Below are positions 1 through 7,251 of a stretch of 15,279 nucleotides of DNA, one piece after another. The notes under the pieces are model-generated. The model was given only the letters and a program-made list of their open reading frames with translations. It did no database searches and was not told the DNA's origin. Source of the DNA: JAZGHN01 sp964496725. GTDB taxonomy: Bacteria > Chloroflexota > Dehalococcoidia > Dehalococcoidales > E44-bin46. Each line of letters begins with the position of its first letter. Within the stretch, counting starts at the first letter, position 1. The position numbers were made by a program, and so were the translations under genes. The DNA lies in NCBI GenBank assembly GCA_964496725.1, contig CAZCAS010000020.1, forward strand, positions 1 to 15,279, written 5' to 3'.

Positions 1-257
1 TGCCTATCCTCCGCGATGTACACTAGACCCATCTCAACAATTTCTCGGGGTGGCAATTTATGTATCTGCTTTCCATCAAATGTAATGGTGCCAGAGGAGG
101 GAGTTAATAAGCCGCATATCGTCTTAAGCAATGTTGACTTGCCATGGCCATTGGGGCCGAAGACGGCAACAAGCTCACCCTCTCTGATCTTAAGGGAGAT
201 ATCATGTAGAGCCTGAAATTCCCCATAGAAAGTATTCAGCTGGTCTACCTCAAGCAT
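1..257 (-). CDS. livF: Branched-chain amino acid-type ABC transporter ATP-binding protein LivF (N-terminal part, cut by window edge)
   Basis: The first 85 residues of an ABC ATPase are visible, starting at ATG 257 and running out of the window at base 1. The Walker A motif GPNGHGKST is at residues 34-42, preceded by the usual N-terminal strand and an aromatic A-loop region (FYG, 10-12). The stretch LVYIAED near residue 80 fits the LivF family, where a Q/E-loop segment such as VPEGR follows; the signature and Walker B lie outside the window. In the family, LivF pairs with LivG to power the LivH/LivM permease. The ATG overlaps the end of livG by 8 nt (ATGCTTGA), and a GGAGG-type ribosome site inside livG lies about 7 nt upstream, so translation is probably coupled. 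LivF rather than LivG is inferred from gene order and the short N-terminus. Confidence 0.9.
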   Translation of the reverse strand, partial: MLEVDQLNTFYGEFQALHDISLKIREGELVAVFGPNGHGKSTLLKTICGLLTPSSGTITFDGKQIHKLPPREIVEMGLVYIAEDR

Positions 258-972
258 GCTTACCCCTCCCCAGATAGGTTTCTATTACCCTCTCATCCCG
301 GCTTACTTCATCAGGAGAGCCGATGCAAATTTTAAATCCATTATTGATAATCATGAGCCGCTGGGACAGTTCTGCCAAAACCTTCATCAGGTGCTCGATA
401 ATTATTATGGTCAAACCTAATTCTTTATTGATTCTCTGGAATAAATCTACCGATTCTCTTGTCTCCGTTGGGCTTAATCCCCCAATGGGTTCATCCACTA
501 GTAATAATTTAGGCTTAGTCGCCAGAGCTGCGGCTATCATGGTCTTCTTTTTATCGAAAAGATTCAGATTGGCGGTGACAATATCCTCTTTCTTCCCCAG
601 CCCGACGAAGCATATGGCCTCTCTTATGCTCTCCTCCTCATTTTTTGCCCCCACCACCCCAAAGTGGGCTCCAACTCTTACATTTTCAACAATGGGGAGT
701 GTCAAAAAGAGCTGGGGGATTTGGAACGTTCGCGCTATTCCCTTCTGACAGATTTGGTATGGCCGCAGCCGGCTAATATTTACACCGTCAAAGATGACGT
801 CACCCGTGCCATGGTAGAAGCCGGTGATGACATTAAACAAGGTGGTCTTTCCGGAACCATTAGGGCCAGCTATACCAAATATCTCCCCTTCTTCCACATC
901 AAAACTCAGCTCGCTGACGGCAGCCAATTCCCCAAAGGTCTTAGTTAGGTTATTTATCTCAAGGATCTTCAC
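250..972 (-). CDS. livG: Branched-chain amino acid-type ABC transporter ATP-binding protein LivG, signature motif divergent
   Basis: This 240-aa ABC ATPase is normal in length for LivG. Walker A GPNGSGKTT is at residues 36-44, the Q-loop TFQ at 82-84, Walker B LLLVDEP at 156-162, a D-loop-like GGLSPTE follows, and the switch histidine is in IIEHL (about H194). The region that should carry the LSGGQ-type signature (LSYGQQ in typical LivG) reads LNLFDKKK at about 136-143, just before the usual A.AL..KPKLLLVDEP stretch. The helical context is intact but the Ser-Gly-Gly core is missing. The start ATG at 972 overlaps the 3' end of livM by 14 nt, and the stop overlaps livF. In the family this protein is the cytoplasmic energy subunit of the importer. 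Identity as LivG is secure from order and length; whether the ATP site on this subunit is fully active is uncertain. Confidence 0.93.
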   Translation of the reverse strand: MKILEINNLTKTFGELAAVSELSFDVEEGEIFGIAGPNGSGKTTLFNVITGFYHGTGDVIFDGVNISRLRPYQICQKGIARTFQIPQLFLTLPIVENVRVGAHFGVVGAKNEEESIREAICFVGLGKKEDIVTANLNLFDKKKTMIAAALATKPKLLLVDEPIGGLSPTETRESVDLFQRINKELGLTIIIIEHLMKVLAELSQRLMIINNGFKICIGSPDEVSRDERVIETYLGRGKHA

Positions 973-2023
973 TTCGAGAAGCCTCCTTACGACAGTGCAT
1001 GATTTCTTGGCGCAGCTTGCCAGACCTGCCAGGGAAGATTCGTTGGATAAAACTATTAATACGATTTACTCTCTCCTCACTGATTCTGGGGAAAAGGATT
1101 CCCATTATACCCTTAGGCATAACCACGCATAGGGCCACCACCATCGTCCCAAAGATAACTAGCCTATATATCCCCACAACGCGCAGGTATTCGCTGGAGA
1201 AGGTGACGATAAAGGACCCCAATAATGCCCCCGGGAATAGCCCCATACCTCCCACTACTTGCATGACCATCAGCATCAGGAACATGTCTAATCCTAGCAA
1301 TCTTGTCGACAAAATGCCTATGTAGTGGGCATAGTAAGCTCCTATCATACCGGTGAGGAAAGCTGACACGCCAAACACAATCAGTTTATACCTAAAGTCA
1401 TTTACTCCCAGGGATTTAGCAAGTGATTCCGAATCGCGGACGGCAACAAAGGCCAACCCCCATTTGGAGTGAATAATCTTGTACATAGCGAAAAGCGCGG
1501 CAAACGTAATGCCAATGGTAGTGTAGAATGGGGGTACGAGATCAAGTGAGGAAAAGGTGTGCCCACCAATGGTCAGGGGAGGAATACTTATTATGCCTCT
1601 TGCCCCACCGGTCCCGATTGCCCTTCCCAAGTCGCTTTTAAGCAACGGTTCGAGCAACAAGTGGAGAGCAAAGGTAAGCAGTGCCACATATGAGCCCTTA
1701 AGCCGCAGGCAGGGCAAACCAATTAGAACGCCGACCCCTGCCGCCACGCACCCACCCACCAAAATGCCTAGCCAGGGAGATATCCCTAGGTGAATTGTTA
1801 TTATCGCCGACGCATAGGCACCTATAACGTAGAATGCCACTTGCCCGAAGGTAAAAACCCCAGCGAAGCCCATCATAAGGTCCCAGGCAGCAGCGGCTAC
1901 GCCGTAAATCAAACACATAATCAGGAGGTGCATAATGGTCAGGCTATCGTGAAAAAAAAGGGGCAACAGGCTAAGTACGCCGAACGTAACTAGCAAGACA
2001 AATAAATCCTTACGCAATCTCAT
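959..2023 (-). CDS. livM: Branched-chain amino acid-type ABC transporter permease LivM
   Basis: A 354-aa very hydrophobic inner-membrane permease of the LivM/BPD_transp_2 family. Residues about 8-330 form a series of hydrophobic helices. Family landmarks include GFAGVFTFGQVAFYVIGAYA near residue 52, corresponding to the usual S(L)GHAAFFGIGAY motif, then RLKGSYVALLTFA near 107, and the cytoplasmic coupling region AVRDSESLAKSLGVNDFRYKLIVF near 195-218, followed by VGGMGLFPGALLGS near 262. A charged, non-membrane C-terminal tail (roughly 315-354, rich in Arg, Lys and Glu) extends past the last helix. The ATG at 2023 lies 3 nt after the livH stop, so the two permeases should be co-translated. It should heterodimerise with LivH; the substrate is not determined by this subunit. 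Confidence 0.93.
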   Translation of the reverse strand: MRLRKDLFVLLVTFGVLSLLPLFFHDSLTIMHLLIMCLIYGVAAAAWDLMMGFAGVFTFGQVAFYVIGAYASAIITIHLGISPWLGILVGGCVAAGVGVLIGLPCLRLKGSYVALLTFALHLLLEPLLKSDLGRAIGTGGARGIISIPPLTIGGHTFSSLDLVPPFYTTIGITFAALFAMYKIIHSKWGLAFVAVRDSESLAKSLGVNDFRYKLIVFGVSAFLTGMIGAYYAHYIGILSTRLLGLDMFLMLMVMQVVGGMGLFPGALLGSFIVTFSSEYLRVVGIYRLVIFGTMVVALCVVMPKGIMGILFPRISEERVNRINSFIQRIFPGRSGKLRQEIMHCRKEASRSEDP

Positions 2024-2026
2024 AAC

Positions 2027-2880
2027 TTAACCCCAGGTACCAAATAACCCCCGTGGTCTAACGATGAATATACCTATCAGAATGGAAAACCAGATAGCCA
2101 TAGTCCAGGTGAAACCTAACTGCCAGCCAACAACGGCCTCTACCATGCCTAGGATGAAACCTGCTAGCACAGCCCCCAGAAGGCTACCCATACCACCAAA
2201 AGCTGTCATTACCCACCCTTTTATCATGATTTCCCATCCCCCAGAATAAACTACGAAGTATCTGGGAGCGAAGAGTATTCCACCTATTGCTACTAGGGCA
2301 CAGCTTATGCCNNNNNNNNNNCCCTTGGTATGCCTACGATATCCGCCCCTACCATGTCTTGTGCTACAGCTCGCATAGTCATTCCTGTCCTTGTCTTATT
2401 CAGGAAAATACTAAACGCGACTATGATAGCTATGGAAATCCCAACAGTGGCGACATCGTGCCTGCTTATAGCGATGCCAGCTATGCTAACATTGCCCGTA
2501 AATAACGGCGGGAGAGATTTTACAAACGGACCGAATATGGCAAGGTGAAGATTATCCATTAATAAAGCAAGCCCTAAGGTAGACATCACCACCAGCATCT
2601 CCCACTCTTTCCTAGCACGCAGTGGGCGGAGAGCAAACCTGTCAACCAAGACACCAACCCCGAATACAGCCGGGATAACGATCAAAAAGACTGCTGGATA
2701 AGGTAACCCAAAGGAGAAAAGGAGCCAGGCTAAATAACCAGCTAAGACGAAAAATGACCCGTAAGCGAAATTGAATGCCTTTGTTATTCCATAGACAAGA
2801 GCCATCCCTATGGCTACCAGAGCATAAACCGAACCATTAACAAGTCCGCTTAAGACTGTCTCTAAAATAGCTGATGACAT
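2027..2880 (-). CDS. livH: Branched-chain amino acid-type ABC transporter permease LivH, interrupted by a 10-N assembly gap
   Basis: This is one permease gene split only by the Ns at 2312-2321. The N-terminal part (ATG 2880 to 2322) encodes a LivH-type protein starting MSSAILETVLSGLVNGSVYA, with the family motif GLVNGSVYALVAIGMALVYGI and the coupling motif MRAVAQDMVGADIVGIPR. After the gap, reading resumes at 2311 with GISCALVAIGGILFAPRYFV and continues through GWVMTAFGGMGSLLGAVLAGF to a TAA at 2027-2029. In LivH proteins a short stretch (NRVI..TFALG-like) normally joins these two parts, so only about ten residues are missing. The first part leaves one base over before the gap, so the true gap must be 2 modulo 3 nt; the ten Ns are a placeholder, not evidence of a frameshift. 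A GGTGG/AGG ribosome site precedes the ATG. It pairs with LivM. Confidence 0.9.
2312..2321. other. Assembly gap (10 Ns) inside livH
   Basis: Ten unknown bases interrupt livH. Flanking codons are in frame with the permease on both sides only if the true gap length is 2 modulo 3. By family alignment roughly 26 to 32 nt seem to be missing, so the run of ten is a scaffolding placeholder. Confidence 0.97.
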
Positions 2881-3010
2881 TAACCTGTGCCACCTAACAA
2901 TTCTAGATTAGATTCTGGCCGTTCTACCGCTCTCCGTAGAACCAATTTCCTCCTCTAACGTTATCTGCTAAGGCAGGTAACGATTACACTTGCCCTACAG
3001 GTGAGGGTGG

Positions 3011-3035
3011 GGTGGGGGCATTAAAAGCCCCCACC
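3011..3035. terminator. GC-rich hairpin between livJ and livH (probable attenuator or mRNA-stabilising stem)
   Basis: A perfect 9-bp inverted repeat (GGTGGGGGC, 7-nt loop, GCCCCCACC) lies 73 nt past the livJ stop and about 130 nt before the livH start. No run of U follows it in the direction of transcription, so it is not a classic intrinsic terminator. Stems at this position commonly protect the 3' end of the binding-protein transcript or partly block read-through, giving more binding protein than permease. Its presence in the otherwise tightly packed operon fits that role; the role is inferred. Confidence 0.55.
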
Positions 3036-3107
3036 ATGCTACTCCCTCTATTTTATCCACCCGGGAACAACAAAGTCATACGACTTGCCTTGGTAATCTG
3101 TATACCT

Positions 3108-4372
3108 TTACCCCTTCCAATAAAGGGTCCTGAATTCGCTGCCCTGTACCTGTACCTGAGCCCAAGCGCTGTAGGGAAGCTCCAATATATGGTCGCTATC
3201 TCCTCCAGCAAAGCTTAATGGTACACCTTTGATAGGTTCAAAGGTGTGGGTAGCAATGTACTCGTTGATGGCGTCGTAATCGTAAACGTCTCCTACAGCT
3301 TCCACCGCCTCTGCCCATATCATAACACCGCAATAGACCGCGGGGGCACCAGCTGAGGGGGGATTACCAAACTTNNNNNNNNNNGTTGGAACCTCTCCAA
3401 CCAATCCTGTGCTTCCGGTGTAGGTGGTGGGAATGGGTAGAAACAGCCGCTGGCTCCTATTATCCCGTTAGCTTCTTCTCCCATTATCCTCATAAACTCT
3501 GGAGAGCTGCTGGAGTATCCGTAGTTAAGCAGTGTGTTAGTTGGTGCCTCCATAAACTGACGGAAGAAGGTTATCACCTCCTGAGGTGATACAATCTCTA
3601 TCTCAAGCCACGCTGGGGCCGGGTCCAAAGCCCTCAGTTTTGCCAGCACAGGCCCCCATTCTACGGTCCCGTAGGGGACTACCTCAGACATGACCACATT
3701 CCAGCCTCTGGCTTGAGCAGCCTCCTTAAGCCCGGTTTGAATCTCTCGACCCCAGTCATCGTCTGCGGCTATTAGGGCTATATCCTTATTGGCATACTGG
3801 TAGCCAAAGTCTGTTTCAAGTGATGCCATGGTGTCAAAGTATTCCTTAGCATATGCCTTCTCGATATCACCCAGCATGAAGACATTGGAATACATTGTCG
3901 GGTTTTCCAACATCACTGTCTTGGCACCAAGCGACTCATCGAACATGAAGTAGGGGAACTCATATTTGCCAAAGGCCCTGACATCTCCGCCGGAACCACT
4001 CCAACCCCCATGTCCACAGACAACCCCCTCATCCCTGAGTGTATTGGCAGCCAGTTCGACTCGCTCTGGGGCAATATCTATGGTGTCAAAGGTAATTAGT
4101 TCCAGAGGCCTACCCAGGACACCTCCTTTAGCATTCAGCTCATCTACGGCAAAGCTTATGCCCTGATAGTAGCCAGTTCCGTCAGCAGCGTAGGGGCCGG
4201 TGAGGGGAAGGGGTGCCCCTACCTTTAGGGGTTCCTTCATCTCAGACGGCACCACTGGTGCTGGCCCTCCAGGCTTTGCCCCACCCACGCAACCAGCCAA
4301 AAGCAGGGCTGTCGCCAACGCTGCTATCACCAATATAAGAATAAGCAATCTCTTAGATAACTTACTCCTCAT
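3108..4372 (-). CDS. livJ: ABC transporter substrate-binding lipoprotein, LivJ/Peripla_BP_6 type, interrupted by a 10-N gap
   Basis: A secreted, lipid-anchored binding protein of about 420 aa. The N-terminus has a basic region (RSKLSKR), a hydrophobic core and a lipobox LAGC with Cys28 as the predicted lipidated residue, followed by a Gly/Pro-rich linker. The mature domain opens KEPLKVGAPLPLTGPYAADG and continues GISFAVDELNAKGGVLGRPLELI, typical of the type I periplasmic-binding fold of LivJ proteins, then KDIALIAADDDWGREIQTGLKEAA at the domain crossover. The Ns at 3375-3384 fall between LERFQ and KFGNPPSAGAPAVYCGVMIWAEAV; the second part ends at TAA 3108-3110. The true gap must again be 2 modulo 3 nt, so no frameshift is implied. 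Start ATG 4372 has AAGGAGGTG about 9 nt upstream. The ligand is unknown; the upstream methyltransferase and corrinoid genes suggest a methylated compound rather than leucine. Confidence 0.9.
3375..3384. other. Assembly gap (10 Ns) inside livJ
   Basis: Ten unknown bases interrupt livJ. The reading frames on the two sides join only if the true missing length is 2 modulo 3, so the N run does not represent the real distance. Confidence 0.97.
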
Positions 4373-4483
4373 TCCGCTACACCTCCTTCTTGGATTTTAA
4401 TCCCTCTGCATGAGAAAAGCCTATAATAATTCTATTGCATCTCCTCCTTTCATTGCCGGAATCTATATATCTATCTCTTCTTA
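4373..4483 (-). promoter_or_regulatory. 111-nt leader between the methyltransferase gene and livJ
   Basis: This is the only sizeable spacer before livJ. It is AT-rich and carries two purine-rich ribosome-site-like stretches on the minus strand: AAAGGAGGAG near 4440, which leads only into tiny reading frames, and AAGGAGGTG near 4382-4389, which serves livJ. No convincing -35/-10 pair or terminator stem was seen. It may hold an internal promoter or processing site that raises binding-protein expression; that is inference. Confidence 0.3.
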
Positions 4484-5845
4484 TCAGAAGCTAAGCCCCA
4501 AATCTTCCAGTTCTCTCCTCTTCCGCTGCCACAGCTCCAGATATTCATCGGATGGCATCAGGCCGTTCCTGTAGCACTCAGTGAATGACTTGCCCAGCGG
4601 GGCATCCCCAGTCTTGAGTGTTTCTATATACCTGCCTACCAGTTGCTTGACTATCCTATTCGCATCACTGAGGTTCATCCCGGTTGCAGCACGACTGATC
4701 TCAGAGGTGATCCTTGATTCCATCCCGGTGACATAGTCCTCTTGAGCTATTTCAGCCCCACCACCCCCATACAGAGCGGAATAGCCTGATGCAGTAATAG
4801 CTATAGTTTGGGCTGCAAACTCATCACACATCATCTCAGTGCATGGGCCTGCGGAAGCTATCATGTAATAGGCAAGGATAGCTTTCCTATCTGCGCTGAT
4901 GAAGGATAAGGGGAGCATGCAATTAATCCACAGGGCTCGTGGATCGGATGCCCCAAAACGCAACGAAAGCGCTACCCCGGCAAACGAGGTCGGCCTAGCC
5001 ATAACAAAGCCTTGGATCGCCTCAGCTACATAGGTAATAGCTGTGCCTTCAGGCCCGCCACAGTAACCGCCGAGCATGGGCAGACAGCACGCTTCTATAA
5101 CATTGCCCAGGTTGTGGTTGTGAGCTATCTTCTTAAGATCCCGCCAGTTCACCTTGAGCTCGTTTGAGAATGCCACCAGATGAATGTCTGAGGGCCGTAA
5201 CCCTCCGGGGAAATCGCCGGCATCTTGTGCTTCGCTGCCTACTCCCGACATGATACCTAATAGGGCAAGCCCTGGCTTTCCTGCCCTTCTTACTGCTTCC
5301 CTGGCCCAGAGCGCCTCGTATTGACATGCCACAAATTCAATGGGCGTGTCGGCTTTAATGGGGCGATCAAATAGAGTCTGTATGGCCCCAGTGTGTAATC
5401 CGTCTACTGGTTCCTTAGCATAGCTGGTCAAAATGTTCATGCTATTTGCTTCAGAGAGGGGAGCTCCTATAGGCCCACCTATAATTAGTGGCCTTCTCTT
5501 GTCGGCAATGCCTCTAGAGCATAACTCCGCTGCCTCAGCCCCCTCCCCGATAACGTGGCTAGCGGGTGCTTCCTTTAAGGCACTGCTTATATCATCCTCA
5601 TTGATAGTCACAATGCTTCTTGTGTCACCGCAGTAAACTCCTACCTCTGTAAGTAGCTCAATGCCAGCATCAAAACAGCGCTTGGCCATATCCAAATCCT
5701 GGGGCACCACCTCCTCGGGATTGCAGGAGATGTTATATTTCTCAGTTAATTCGCGTAGCTTGGCAGGCAGGATTTTAGTATCGAATTCCTGCTCCTCTAC
5801 TCTCCTGCCTTTTAGTGCTCTCTCGTAGAACTCTACTGCCTTCAT
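4484..5845 (-). CDS. MtmB-family corrinoid-dependent methyltransferase, non-pyrrolysine (Leu at the Pyl position)
   Basis: A 453-aa protein that resembles archaeal monomethylamine methyltransferase MtmB (about 458 aa) along its whole length. Shared landmarks include the N-terminal YERA....E pattern, CGDTRSIV near residue 72, GGPIGAP-SE near 123-132, NELKVN near 228, GGYCGGPEGTAI near 259-270, AGPCTEM at about 332-338, AQTIAITASG near 345, GMESRITSEISRAATGM near 374-390 and the C-terminal GKSFTECY...YLELW..KRRELEDLGLSF. MtmB has pyrrolysine 202 in a context PGMGV-Pyl-G. The matching stretch here is PGLALLG, with Leu196 (codon TTA) at the Pyl position and no in-frame amber. In MtmB the TIM barrel binds the methylamine and Pyl presents it to the cobalt. 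Here the corrinoid gene directly upstream overlaps this start by 4 nt (ATGA), supporting methyl transfer to that protein. A GGAGGG site lies about 10 nt before ATG 5845. The substrate is unknown and probably not monomethylamine handled by the Pyl mechanism. Confidence 0.85.
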   Translation of the reverse strand: MKAVEFYERALKGRRVEEQEFDTKILPAKLRELTEKYNISCNPEEVVPQDLDMAKRCFDAGIELLTEVGVYCGDTRSIVTINEDDISSALKEAPASHVIGEGAEAAELCSRGIADKRRPLIIGGPIGAPLSEANSMNILTSYAKEPVDGLHTGAIQTLFDRPIKADTPIEFVACQYEALWAREAVRRAGKPGLALLGIMSGVGSEAQDAGDFPGGLRPSDIHLVAFSNELKVNWRDLKKIAHNHNLGNVIEACCLPMLGGYCGGPEGTAITYVAEAIQGFVMARPTSFAGVALSLRFGASDPRALWINCMLPLSFISADRKAILAYYMIASAGPCTEMMCDEFAAQTIAITASGYSALYGGGGAEIAQEDYVTGMESRITSEISRAATGMNLSDANRIVKQLVGRYIETLKTGDAPLGKSFTECYRNGLMPSDEYLELWQRKRRELEDLGLSF

Positions 5846-6495
5846 TTGCTCTTTACCCTCCTGGCATTGATCAACTCTCTGGCTACCTTCGCCGCCTCAG
5901 CGAAGTTGCCACCACACCCATCAGCCCCAATCTTAGCTGCCCACTCCGGGGTGACAGCGCCCCCACCAACCATGACCTTATACTTACCCCTCAATCCCCT
6001 CATCTTCAGCTCCTCAATGACATCCGGTATATAGTTCATGGTGCTGGTAAGCAGGGCAGATACACCAATAACATCAGCTTTCTTTGCCTCAGCCTCGTCC
6101 ACAAACACGTGAGGGGGCACGTCCTTCCCCAAGTTGTAGACCTTGAAGCCACACACCTCTAGGTAGAAAGCCACTATGTTCTTGCCAATGTCGTGGACAT
6201 CTGACTGTATAGTGCCAATGACAATGACGCCCTCTTGATGAGTTGCCCCTCCCTTGATATGCGGTTTGACAATCTCAACTCCGGCCGTGGTAGCCTCGGC
6301 AGCAAGCAACATCTCGGGCAGAAATATTTCCATACTCTCAAATTTCTCCCCCACAATATGCATTGCCCGCGTAAACCCTTTTTCTATGATCTCCATAGGG
6401 TTGACATTCTGTCCCAACGCTTTTTCAGCCAGAGAGATAACCTTCTCCTTATCGCCACCAATAACAGAATTGGCTAGTTCCTCCAATATTCCCAT
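5842..6495 (-). CDS. Corrinoid (B12-binding) methyltransferase protein, MtmC/MtbC/MttC type
   Basis: A 217-aa two-domain corrinoid protein of normal length for the methylamine and methanol corrinoid shuttle family. Residues about 1-85 form the four-helix methionine-synthase cap domain (B12-binding_2). Residues about 88-215 form the Rossmann-like cobalamin domain with DVHDIGKN at 99-106, in which His101 is the expected lower axial cobalt ligand, then VSALLT (146-151) and GGGAV near 177-181, the other two cobalamin-tail contacts. The family takes a methyl group from a substrate-specific methyltransferase and offers it to a second enzyme that methylates a C1 carrier such as tetrahydrofolate. The stop overlaps the start of the MtmB-like gene (ATGA), so the two are almost certainly made together. 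A GAGGAGG site precedes ATG 6495. Which of MtmC, MtbC or MttC it is closest to cannot be settled here. Confidence 0.92.
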   Translation of the reverse strand: MGILEELANSVIGGDKEKVISLAEKALGQNVNPMEIIEKGFTRAMHIVGEKFESMEIFLPEMLLAAEATTAGVEIVKPHIKGGATHQEGVIVIGTIQSDVHDIGKNIVAFYLEVCGFKVYNLGKDVPPHVFVDEAEAKKADVIGVSALLTSTMNYIPDVIEELKMRGLRGKYKVMVGGGAVTPEWAAKIGADGCGGNFAEAAKVARELINARRVKSK

Positions 6496-6521
6496 GTTCT
6501 TTCCTCCTCAATATGTTTGGT

Positions 6522-7079
6522 TTATTTACTTCCAGGGTCGGATACACTTTCCCCGCATTTGGGGCAGATGCCAAAGGAAAACCAATGGAGCTTGGTTTTA
6601 CACTGCGGACACTGCCATTTTCTGTCCTTTTGCTCCAGCCATTTATCTAGACCTATCTGTTTGATTTCTCTTAAGTTCTCAACTATGGGCATACGCCAAT
6701 AGGACTGGAAATCGAGCAACATCTCACACGGGAACTCCTGGCACTGGTAACACCAACTCAGGCCCTTTTCTTCCAACACGCACTTTCTGATACTGCATTG
6801 GGCACAATATTGAAACAGCGTGGAAGACCGGCACCCCTCGCAGGCTATATCCTCGAAGCCCACTTCCTCTAATCCAAGCTGTTTGCGGAAGTTCTTCGGG
6901 GTCTCCCGCCACAGGCCCAGATTACGGTCATGATACGCCCGATACATAGTACAGATGCCACAATGTAGACCACAAGGGCCAACCAACTGTTCCTGACTCC
7001 TTTTCGTTACCAAGTAAGCACCCCATGTAAGCTTAAATGTGCAGCAGAATTGCACCTCACTGTATGAGGCTTTCCGCAT
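6522..7079 (-). CDS. Cysteine-rich DUF3795-type protein with C-terminal zinc ribbon
   Basis: Up to 185 aa, first gene of the methyltransferase-transporter train and 26 nt upstream of the corrinoid gene. The core VGPCGLHCGICTMYRA with C36, C40 and C43, then C80/C83 (CEGC), C92, C95 and C100 (YCAQCSIRKC) and C110, C113 and C118 (WCYQCQEFPC) is the DUF3795 cysteine pattern, which suggests metal or iron-sulfur binding. A second module, WQCPQCK...ICPKCG (C157, C160, C172, C175), is a CxxC-CxxC zinc ribbon. The function of the family is not known. The ATG at 7079 lacks a good ribosome site and adds about 31 residues that do not look like the family. A TTG at 6986, with AAAAGGAG about 10 nt upstream, would place the start directly before VGPCGLHCG, as in typical DUF3795 proteins, and may be the real start. 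A role in corrinoid methyl transfer is suggested only by position. Confidence 0.75.
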   Translation of the reverse strand: MRKASYSEVQFCCTFKLTWGAYLVTKRSQEQLVGPCGLHCGICTMYRAYHDRNLGLWRETPKNFRKQLGLEEVGFEDIACEGCRSSTLFQYCAQCSIRKCVLEEKGLSWCYQCQEFPCEMLLDFQSYWRMPIVENLREIKQIGLDKWLEQKDRKWQCPQCKTKLHWFSFGICPKCGESVSDPGSK

Positions 7080-7114
7080 CCTTAAGTGACCCTACTACAT
7101 GAGTAATAAACAAA

Positions 7115-7145
7115 GCATAAATAGAATATAAACCAGGCATAAATA
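7115..7145. repeat. Direct repeat GCATAAATA x2, 22 bp apart, upstream of the methyltransferase operon
   Basis: GCATAAATA occurs at 7115-7123 and again at 7137-7145, a start-to-start distance of 22 bp, close to two helical turns. It lies within the 172-nt AT-rich spacer between the response regulator stop and the DUF3795 gene, i.e. where a promoter for the minus-strand operon should be. Same-face direct repeats are the usual target shape for OmpR/PhoB-type regulators, one of which is encoded next door. Binding is inferred. Confidence 0.4.
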
Positions 7146-7251
7146 ACTGAGAGGGAAGATGTAAAGATGTCGTAAATATTTGAGATAAGCGGAGGGTGCC
7201 CGTTTGGGTGTACTTAATGTAATGCCGTCAGCTAAACTACATGATAGGTTT

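Noticed and set aside
4400..4450. Possible leader peptide (ten codons) after an AAAGGAGGAG stretch upstream of livJ
   Set aside because: The purine stretch is too close to or inside the candidate start codons, and the peptide has no run of regulatory codons or attenuator stems.
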